Shown: one piece after another, positions 54,987 through 64,000 of the stretch
How the letters are laid out: every line of letters begins with the position of its first letter
How positions within the stretch are numbered: the first letter of the stretch is position 1
NCBI GenBank assembly: GCA_964036275.1
Contig: OZ038433.1
Location: 33,513,336-33,577,335, forward strand
DNA length: 64,000 bases
Direction: 5' to 3'
Source: Litoditis marina
Lineage: Eukaryota; Nematoda; Chromadorea; Rhabditida; Rhabditidae
Made by a program: the position numbers and the translations under genes
The notes under the pieces: generated by a model
What the model was told of the DNA's origin: nothing
The model's input: only the letters and a program-made list of their open reading frames with translations
Databases searched by the model: none

Positions 54987-55905
54987 AGCAATTATAATAA
55001 CGACCACATCCGTGATATGTAAAACACAAATCATGGTCAGTCATGTTTGACAGATTGTAACGATAACGCATGTTTTACTACCTCAGCGAAATACGTTGGC
55101 AGGTCTTACAAAAACGTATAACATTTCAGCAGTAAGTTAGCACGTGTTAAATTCAACGAAATACGTTGGTAGGCGTTACAAAACGTGAAACCTTATAGCA
55201 GTAGGTTAACACGTGTTAAAGTCAACAAAATACGTTGGTAGGCCTCACAAAAACGTGGATATTTTTGACGGTACAATGGCACGTTTTGAATTCAACGGAA
55301 CACGTTCGTAGGCGTTACACAACGTAAAACATTTCAGCAGTAAGTTAAAGCGTGTTAAATTTAACGAATTACGTTGGTAGGCCTCACAAAAACGTGGATA
55401 TTTTTGACGGTACAATGGCACGTGTTGAATTCAACGGAACACGTTCGTAGGCGTTACACAACGTAAAACATTTTAGCAGTAAGTTAAAACGTGTTAAATT
55501 TAACGAATTACGTTGGTAGGCCTCACAAAAACGTGGATATTTTTGACGGTACAATGGCACGTGTTGAATTCAACGGAATACGTTGGTAGGCGTTACACAA
55601 CGTAAAACATTTTAGCAGTAAGTTAAAACGTGGTAAATTTAACGAATTACGTTGGTAGGCCTCACAAAAACGTGGATATTTTTGACGGTACAATGGCACG
55701 TGTTGAATTCAACGGAATACGTTGGTAGGCGTTACACAACGTTCTGACAGAACGCGCGCGCATGCACGCGACGCGACATCGATGTTTCGCCAACCCATGG
55801 CACGGGCTTCGTATAACGGAGAATAGTCATGTTTGGTATCGTTTTGTACAGAATTTTACGAGTATTATACAAGATTTACAACTGCTAGACGCCGCAGGCG
55901 TCTAG
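54987..55905. repeat. Second X unit (X2): minisatellite with 137-bp higher-order period
   Basis: It parallels X1: GCAATTAT...ACCACATCCGTG start, tandem units with AATACGTTGGTAGGC (55080-55742) that become a ~137-bp two-unit repeat (ACGTGGATATTTTTGACGG), then ACGCGACGCGAC and the same terminal hairpin GACGCCGCAGGCGTC. Confidence 0.9.
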
Positions 55906-56224
55906 TCCACAACAATAGAAGTTTGATGCGTTGTCGTCATAATTGTCATGGCAGTTGTACGAGATGGACGGTTCACACCTGGAAAACCTCATAATTCTAC
56001 CTTTTCCACGACAAACTCCAACTTCGCTTACGTCCAAATTCTAAAACTTCTAAAAATGTTTTGAACGTACTGGTTTTTTTCAAAGTTTTCAATGATTGGT
56101 TCTATATTAAAATAGGTTAACAATATTGTGAGAAAATGTTCAGAACTATAATGGATAACAGTAGTGAGAGCACGATTAGTACCTAAATTAGTGTTCCGCT
56201 CTCGAGGTGCGATTCAGCGATAAC

Positions 56225-59200
56225 CTAGATTGCGACAAACTTACAGTTCGGCAGAAAGGACAGCGTGTATCGTCTATAAGGATCATTTGCCATAAGTACA
56301 CTAAGTGAGCTGCAGATGCCGTGAGTAGATAGCATGAACATACATAGGTTGTACACATCTGGAAATATATATTATAGGAACCCTTTGTAGACATCTAGTT
56401 AGGTATTCCTTAGACTCAGTCTGGTGGGGTCAATCAGAAAGTGTGTTCTCACCTAATCAACATTTTAATGACACAGGTGCAATCATCATTGAGGCCAATC
56501 AACCTTTTTGTCTGGTACGAATGGTAACTATGTCTACGTCGAAGTCTATCCACTCCATGAAAATTGTATTTGAGAGTTGAAAGATTAAAAACTAGTATGG
56601 GACTGAGCGTGACATCAACTTCACTAAGTGTGGAGAAAAGATTCAAGCGAGTCCAGCTCATCGGTGCTTTTATTTTTTCGCAAAGTTTGAAAACCCGACG
56701 GTCAAATATACCCTTGAATGCTCAATCTCAATGTTCGGGGGCAAAAAATCTATCACATCCGTAAGCCGCAAGTTTAAGACGTTTGCATGGAAAATATTAA
56801 TAATGTGTTGACACAACCACATTTTTCAGTTATTCGTTAAAGCTTAGGTGGTGGTAGTAAAAACAAATATATATCAACTCTGAGAAACCTAGGTGGTGGT
56901 AGTAACTACAAATATATATCAACTCTGAGAAACTTAGGTGGTGGTAGTAACTACAAACATATATCAACTCTGAGAAACTTAGGTGGTGGTAGTAACTACA
57001 AACATATATCAGCACTAAGAAAGTAAGGGGAAGGTAGTGTTATTTTAATCATTCCCAGTGAAGACATCCCTTTTTAAATCAACAAATATATGCTGTCTCG
57101 AAATACTGCCCAGCGGTTGTGGTATTGATACGGTAGTTAAGTCAGAGCATTTGTCAGAACAGTCGCTTTAGTATAGAATGTATACAATATTATTACATAT
57201 TTTTTCATCTATGTTCTTTTCACCATTCTCTTTTTTGGCAACCTTTCGCGTTTCAAACTTTCGTTCCGTTATTACACACTGTGTAATAAATATTTGATTT
57301 GATTTGATTTGAAAGCTAACTTTGTATTCCGAAAACCTTCGCGTTGAGGAGATAGGCAAGCGTAAACACTGGAACAATGAGGACGAACAACGGGATGGCC
57401 ACCTGAAACGATTGTTTAAGAGAACAAAGATTTTGGCAGTTTTTCGTCTGTTTCCTTTTTTATTCAAACGATTCCTTCAGCAAGTGTGTTTGCTCATTTT
57501 CTCTGAAAAACCGCTGCAACTTAAAATACCGGACTCGCCAATTTTGCAACTTAAAATACCGGGGTCAGTCAGATGTCGCCTGTACTTTTTGAAATTCATA
57601 AGGAGATGCAGGCTAATTCGACACCAGTATTTAAGCCTGCATCTTCTCCGGTATTTTAAGCTGCCAGCGTTTTCACAGTTCAATATGAAGTCAATTGCGA
57701 CAAGTAATGAACCTGTTACAGTATTCTCAGAATTTCATTAATACCACTCATGTATTTGTCTGGTGAGGTTTTTGGCTGCGTGAGAACTCGCTTATTTCAG
57801 ATCGATGGTGACAGTTTCTGGTTAACAACAGTATGGATTGAGCAGTTGCTTGTTTGAAAGGTGTTCAATCATTCCTGAACAAGGTCACAGGGTTTTGGCC
57901 GTTGCAATCAGTGTATTTCTATTATGTAAACATTCGACATTAAAATATAACCGCACCTGCCCGGACAGAGCGAGAAGAAACTTTTTCTGCTGTGTTCTGG
58001 TTTTCTTCGACATGACAGAAGAGTTTCTATTGAGAAGCAACATTGAATGAACAGCGAACACAACCACTACTGCGGTCCCTGTTATTTAAATTGCATAAAA
58101 AATGTAGTAAGAAGGTAAGATCTCAGTTGTGAAAAAAGTAATTACTACGGAAATGTGTAGATGGTCTCGAACACACAATGAATACTTGTTTGGATTGCTA
58201 AGCTTCATATTTTTCGGCACTACATTCAACAACGAACCACAGAACAGCAGAACCACGAACAAAATGGCGACGTCGATGGTTTTTCCAGCATCAATCATGA
58301 GAAAACCGTTCACGTTCACTATTGACAGCGCACAAGAATGTGTCTGGAACACGCGTCTGTAGTCTACCAAGCTTTGCTCGACCGACAAAGGTGTCTCGTA
58401 TGCCGCTCGATCCATGTAACTTAAATATCGAATGTGGACTAGTATGTTTCATAACCCGCAAATGAAACCAAAAAAAGACAATTTCTCCCCTCTCACTGTG
58501 TTCCCACTTGTTCTTCGTCAGGTATGCAAGTTTCTCAGTGCACTTATCCACGTGAGTTCTAAGTGCAACTCAGCGTGCAGGTGATAAAAAGGTAGTCTTT
58601 CACGAAGACTGAAAACTGACTCCCAAGAGAAGACCACCCTCAGACCAGTACGCGAGAATAAGCGATATTTTTTTGTTATGGTAATGCTTACTTCTCAGTG
58701 GATAAGAGTGGATTTTCGGTTACTTATTGCTTCCGTGGCTTAGGAAACTAATTTTATTGATTTTTGAAGTAATTGACCGAGTGAATTCCCATTTATCAAC
58801 TTCAACTTTAATGAAGTGGTTTGCTTTTTTTTGCCTCGTTTGACTCTTCGCAATGTTTCTCTGTTGAACCCTCGTCTCAGGCGTATAATAGGACTAAAAG
58901 AACTTGAGTTAGATTGTTGACATACCAACAGTTCATCTATATTTGCTTGTTGGTCTTCCCATACATAAAAGGTCGACAAGAAGACCGGAACTATCCCATA
59001 AAGATAGGTGAACACGACTATCAACCTGTAAGAAGCCTATCATTATGGAAATGATCATGAAAATGTTCGAACTTTTTTTGATATTTTATACAGACCTGCA
59101 AGTCAAAAAGTGATTGTTGAATACAACTTGTACTTTTCACACATCTGAAGGAACTGTTGCTTTGGTTCCATCGGAGTTTAACGAATGATAAAAAACCTCA

Positions 59201-60330
59201 CTTAAATTGAGTAAAATACTATTGTAAACCTAAAATTGAGTGAGATTCATTGTAATTCGTATAGAAGGCTGAACTGCTTTCAAACTAAAATTAACCACTG
59301 AACGTTATTCAACATCATATAATTACTGCTACCAATCAGCTCTGTGTACTAGTGAATCTAACTGAGATTTAGCATAACTTGGGCCATACTATTTCGGTAA
59401 CACGATTATAGTTCAGTGAAAGAGCGCTCTCGTGTATCCTAATTTAAGATCGTGCAAACGAGTACGGAGGTCATGGCGGTATAGACTACAAAAAACACAG
59501 CTTCTGAGATGAATGCCACAACACTTTCATTTTTCCTATAAAAAAATACTGCCAATTTTTAATTGGCCAGATCTTATATGTTCAGAGGGTCAATTGTTTG
59601 TCCCCGCCACGTTGCCCAGGTTCATTTCCCTGATTCTACGATTTCGATTCTACGATTTCGTAGTAGTTTAAATATTATATTTCCGAAACATTGCTTCAGC
59701 GTTTCACTTGGAAAAAAATATACAAGCTCAATTAACAAATAACCGGAACATGCGTATACCTCGTTCTGTTTGGCGAACAATGAGCTTTGCTTTTAGTGGA
59801 TAGAACACATTGCCATCGAAAAAAGTATAGCACAATAATGGAAGAACAGACTAGTCCCACACTCATAACCACACAAAACAGCTGAAAAGCTGTGGGAATT
59901 TGGAGATGTCTCAAAATTCCTTTCGAATATCCGGCAGTGAAGGGGAGGAAAAATACCGGTAACTGAAATATGGGATTAACAGGTAGCACAGTTTCAGCTA
60001 GTTTAACTAGTTTAATTCTTAGTATATCGAGTTCATCATTTCTAAGTTACGTTTTTAAGGTTTGAGAGGCATAGGAAGTTAAGAAAATCTAACAATTTGA
60101 GTAACACATCACACCGGAAAACGTACCATGCCCAGTGTGAGGAAAAAATCCAACAAAATGATCCAAATGTGATTGCTGAGCAGATACCATTTGTATGTTT
60201 TCATTGCCGTGGGAGACTTGAAAATTATAACAAAAGAAGAGAATACGTTGACAGGAGTAGATAAAATGGACAGAATGTGCATTGCGTTTATGTAAAACAT
60301 TGGTTCTAGATCGAAACTAGGGCAATCCAT
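56225..60330 (-). CDS. SRH-like 7TM chemoreceptor, gene A
   Basis: Seven exons in consistent phase: 60330-60127, 59962-59760, 59025-58926, 58343-58175, 58078-57957, 57402-57321, 56358-56225 (TAG). They give 337 residues, close to the usual SRH length. Start at ATG 60330 (MDCPSFDLEP); the frame is open further upstream without another ATG. Features: INAMHILSILSTPVNVFSS, KTYKWYLLSNHIWIILLD, PFTAGYSKGILRHLQ, IIVLYFFRWQ, TYLYGIVPVF, VNVNGFLMIDAGKT, MSKKTRTQQKKFLLAL, AIPLFVLIVPVFTLAYLL, LSTHGICSSLSVL, NDPYRRYTLSFLP. Exon lengths 2, 3, 5 and 6 equal those of gene B, so the two are paralogues. Least certain is the donor of exon 4. Expected role: chemosensory GPCR; ligand unknown. Confidence 0.88.
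56842..57020. repeat. 45-bp tandem repeats in gene A intron 6
   Basis: Four units of GGTGGTGGTAGTAACTACAA...ATATATCAACTCTGAGAAAC. The 45-bp period keeps a 15-residue repeat frame open on the - strand, which is an artefact. Confidence 0.92.
57505..57665. repeat. Inverted repeat in gene A intron 5
   Basis: GGAGATGCAGGCT and AGCCTGCATCTTCTCC pair across a short spacer. ACTTAAAATACCGG occurs twice on the left and its complement CCGGTATTTTAAG on the right. Looks like a small foldback element. Confidence 0.7.
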
Positions 60331-61517
60331 CAACGAACTATGGTTGGATTGCAGTAGCACTACTTTTTCCTACCGAGGGAGGGAATGTTCATTTATGTGA
60401 AGCAGGTGAACAATTATGTGATAATTGAAATTACCACGAAATAATTGAATAACTTAGGTAGACTAAAGTACACATTTCGAAAAACTGTATATGGAATTAC
60501 TTGAAACCGATCAGGGCTACATGCATTGACCATCTTGAAGCTCTAGTGAGCGCGTTTTTCGCGTAGTTCTTATTTAACTGTGGGTTTGTCACTTATTATC
60601 GGGTAATTTTTATCTGATGATCCAACTGTTCCCTACAACAGACTGAACAAATTAGCTCCTATTAACCTCAAAAAAGCAATCGGGTAATTATTATAAAATA
60701 TAACGTTTTATTGATTGTTCAATACAATACAGAAATAAACACTTTCAATGATCATATGATTTCATTGGCATCTTGGGTGCGTAGGCTGGGCGTCTTTCGC
60801 GAGTGAACGTTGACGCGGGGCGGTGTAGTCGAGGCGGCGTTTTGGGACCGACGATAGAGCGCTACAACAAAAAGTGCACTTAGTAGTTATGAATATCAGT
60901 AAAACAACGTCAGTGATTGTGTTTTAAATGATAAAATCCTTTGCTTTGCTCTGTACCAATATCATATACATATCAAAGAAAACAGGTCATTATGTTATAC
61001 AAAATGAATTATGTGTCAATGTTAACAGATTAACCTACAACTCCGATTCTGTCGTTCTCCGTATACGACACGTTGTTTGGAAGAAGCAGACCACGGAGCT
61101 ATAGCAATTAATTGAACAACCTGAGTGAGCCGGAGCCCGCATTGAAGACACACCACCGCTCAGATATAAAGTTTAAACTGGACTTCATGAACTGTATTCT
61201 ACCTCATGTGACGTATAATACAATTAATGAAGTAAAACTACTTTCAAAAAACGAGAGAATCTTACTCACGTTGAAGAAAAACATGAAAGACAGAGTGCAT
61301 GCAGTGCTGCTTCATGCGCAAATGCCAATTATTCAAATTGCTACCATAATCTGCCATTGGCGCGTAAAGTGGAGCGCATTCATCTGATCATATCTCGCCT
61401 CTGTGTGAACCGTTTTCACTGATTTTTTCGCTTTTCTATTCTTATCTGAAGAAACATCGAGAACAACCACTGTGACCAAAACCAGATTCTTCAGATATGA
61501 AAGCTATCAGAAAGATA
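60331..61517. other. Intergenic region between genes A and D
   Basis: Presumed promoter side of gene A. No exon supported; the ORF at 61112-61387 (+) has no recognised motif. Confidence 0.4.
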
Positions 61518-63203
61518 CTAACTATTCGGAAGAAAGGAGAGGGCATATTGTCGGTATGGATCATTGGCCACAAGAACACCCAGCGAGCTACACAGGCCAT
61601 GTGTGGAGAGTGTAAACATGCACAGGTTGTACACGTCTGCAATAAGACACACGTGGAAGAGTGGTGCAGTCTTTTTTTGGCTATTTTTCTCCTCAATTCG
61701 ATCTAATATTTTTAACTGAATTGTGTTGAAACACCGTTACGATCATGTAATCAACAAGGCGATACGTACGACTGAATGCTGGAATCAGATCTGCTTTATG
61801 TATCTTTATGCTTTATGTATATGTTCATCACCTTCAGTTTCTGTCATTTTTCCCGAGACTTTGGCATCGTGCTATTTCATAGAAAACGCAGGATTTATTC
61901 AAATATGTTGTGACGAGGGGGAAACGAGGGGAAAGTTTCTGATTGGTAAAAACCCGTCTTGGAGCATAGTTGGCATGATGCAAAGTCTCAATGAGAATGG
62001 CTGGAACTATGCTGGAACTGGAACTACCCGCAGCAACTCGCCGGCTACTTGCCCGGCCTGTCGCGTGCGAGTAGGAGGCGTCTCGTATCGAGATACCCAG
62101 AGACTATTAGAGACCGCTGCGTTCATTATTGGATTCAATGAGTTAGTTGAATAGTTTCGGTTGTGCTGAATCAGCTTAGCGTCGCACGAACTCAACTAAC
62201 ACAGTTGAAGAGTTTTTCATCAGATTTGAAAGTCGTGCACTTGATAACTCAGTTTCTCTCCGAACTTAGAAATGCGTTTTCTGATATGCAAAACTTCAAT
62301 ATTCTGACTCGATTAACAACGATATACTTGACTACTCAGAACTCGTTCTCTATGTTCTTGTTCAGACACGTTAAAAAATATTCATTCGACCAAATACAAG
62401 ACCCTAGGGATGATGTCCATTAGACGATCACTATCTCATAAGGGAGCTACAATTCACATGTAAACATACAATCACTTCTGTAAACACTCTCCAGTTCGAC
62501 TTTGTATGCCAAACAGCTGGGCGTTGAGTAGAAAGGCAAGCGTGAACACTGGAACAATAATCACAATAAACGGAACAGCCATCTGAAACTCGGAATTCGC
62601 CACATTAATGAATCTGATTTGCTTCTATGGTGAAAAGTTAAGGGACTATTTGGCCTAAAAGAGGGATTTCGGGTGATCGAGTAAACGCGGGCCCAAAAGG
62701 CTCTAAAAGGACCGCAATTCGGATAAAGACTACTTTTTTTGCATTGTTCCTTATTTGGAATGCAACTGTGCTGCACTATTCTACTTGTTTTCGTTTTCCC
62801 ACTTCGTACGCTAGGGTGGGAAAGAAAAAGAACCCAAATTCAATTCAATTTATTTGATACAAAAAATGGCATCATAAGCAGCCCTACTAGGCCCTAATAG
62901 TATGATTTCGAAACCCCAGATCCTGGCAATGTGAACTCTACACCTCACATGCCTACAGTATAGTCTTGAACTTGAACTATTAACGGATATCATTGTATTA
63001 TGATACTAATATCGTAGTGAGAATGAATGTTCAGAGAATCATTCAAATTGAACAAAATGAGTTGTTCGAAAGCAACCATACCTGACCAGACAGAGCGATT
63101 AGAAACTTTTTCTGCATACTTCTAGTCTTGTGCGACATGACAGAAGAGTTATTCGTGAGGATTAACAATGAATGACACAGCTACACAGCTATAGCTACTG
63201 ACC
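61518..63203 (-). pseudogene. SRH-like chemoreceptor D, 3' part with in-frame stop
   Basis: Exons 63203-63082, 62582-62501 and 61636-61518 correspond exactly in size and phase to exons 5-7 of genes A and B: NNSSVMSHKTRSMQKKFLIAL, AVPFIVIIVPVFTLAFLL, VYNLCMFTLSTHGLCSSL, NDPYRQYALSFLP. Codon 7 of exon 5 is TAG (63183-63181), at the place of a Phe codon in gene A. Unless a shortened acceptor is used, this truncates the receptor. Exons 1-4 would lie upstream; none was found between 63204 and the window end, so they are beyond it or lost. Confidence 0.7.
61840..62130. repeat. Dispersed repeat, copy 1 (copy 2 at 63295-63430)
   Basis: Shares GGTAAAAACCC, TCTTGGAG, CCCGCAGC.ACTCGCCGG and GGCCTGTCGCGTGCGAGT with 63295-63430 in the same orientation. 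It lies in D intron 6; the second copy lies just upstream of D exon 5. Family unknown. Confidence 0.7.
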
Positions 63204-64000
63204 CTGTAAAGTACATACCATGGGGAAACTTCCGACGCAACTGCGCAAAAATGTTTCTCTTCGACAAATTGGCTGGGTGAGAACATTTTTTAAAGGGTGG
63301 AACGAGGGGAAAACCTCCACTTGGTAAAAACCCATCTTGGAGTATAATTGACATGATGCCAAGATCTCAATTAGGATGAAGAGAGCTACACCTACCCGCA
63401 GCCACTCGCCGGCCTGTCGCGTGCGAGTGTGAACGTACTGTGTGACAGTATCAACATTAATTGTGCAAAACATTTTATACACATTGTTGATAAAATATTA
63501 TGAATCCTCTTTTGTATTGACTTCCGAACTATTCCATTTGCTCGTTGTCGTTGGGCACAAACAACCGGGGATTGTATGCTAGAGTATCCTAACGTTTTCA
63601 TCCATTCCTGCGTCTCTCACTGTTTTTCGACACTTGTAATTTGTCGAAATAAGAGAGCAGAAAGTAGTGTGTGTTTGAGGAGACGCAGCTTGGGATCAAA
63701 TTGCTGGAACATTCATGAATACGAGCACTGGGCACTCATATTCATCTTTGAATATTTTGCTCTAACGCCTGGAAGATGTGGCCTACCATAGGTGACAAAT
63801 CGCGGGCCGATTCGGCCCGAGTCGGGTCATTTCGGGGGAAAATATCGGGCCGAAAGGGCACCTTTTCGGCCCGACGATTTTTTCGCCGATATGACCCGAA
63901 TCGGGTAATTTCGTGAAACATTCCATTTTCTCAGCTCTTTCGATAATACTTTCACGAGAAGTGAGAACACATACAGTAACGCAATTTATTTTCATCAAAA
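63204..64000. other. Right edge: repeat copy and CGGGCC-rich segment
   Basis: 63295-63430 is the second copy of the dispersed repeat. From about 63784 the sequence TAGGTGACAAATCGCGGG opens a stretch of alternating CGGGCCGA / TCGGCCCGA / GACCCGA motifs, running to about 63910. It looks like the left end of another simple-motif MITE cut by the window, but the other end cannot be seen. Confidence 0.5.

Noticed and set aside
56830..57015. 61-codon ORF with 15-residue repeats
   Set aside because: Product of the 45-bp tandem repeat inside a gene A intron.

Overview
The window reads as chromosomal DNA of a nematode, most likely a Caenorhabditis or close relative. Genes are split by many introns with TTTCAG-type acceptors. 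The right half carries a cluster of fast-evolving 7TM chemoreceptor genes of the nematode SRH type, and the non-coding DNA is full of short foldback and TIR elements. No bacterial, viral or organellar signal was seen. All exon models were built by hand from ORFs, splice consensus and reading-phase agreement; none was checked against a database.

Left end (1-14.2 kb): two confident, convergent genes. On the + strand, 10-3852 is the C-terminal 419 residues of an SLC6 sodium:neurotransmitter symporter whose 5' end lies outside the window. On the - strand, 14226-4946 is a complete 20-exon, 845-residue RIPOR/FAM65-like gene: N-terminal helical PL48-type region, C2-like domain, disordered middle, C-terminal helical-repeat region. 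Their 3' ends face each other across about 1.1 kb.

Middle (14.2-37 kb): gene-poor. It holds a 130-bp tandem array rich in TGACGTCA, a 0.7-kb perfect-looking palindrome, a 28-G tract beside a repeat array, microsatellites, and phase-compatible - strand exons (28.4-22.96 kb) of an unidentified protein. Those exons may be upstream exons of the RIPOR gene or a separate gene.

Right (37-64 kb): a - strand cluster of SRH-like chemoreceptor genes built on the same seven-exon plan with conserved phases. Gene A (60330-56225) and gene B (47658-40159) look complete. C (39540-37052) is only a duplicated three-exon tail. D (63203-61518) is cut by the window edge and has an in-frame stop. The introns of B hold two hAT-like non-autonomous elements with 8-bp target duplications and a TA-flanked MITE. 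Between B and A lies a roughly 8-kb repeat block: a foldback, a direct-repeat/minisatellite composite, a 285-bp GGCGCC-rich satellite with higher-order structure, and a second foldback plus minisatellite. The most notable material is this repeat and transposon architecture rather than a new gene system.
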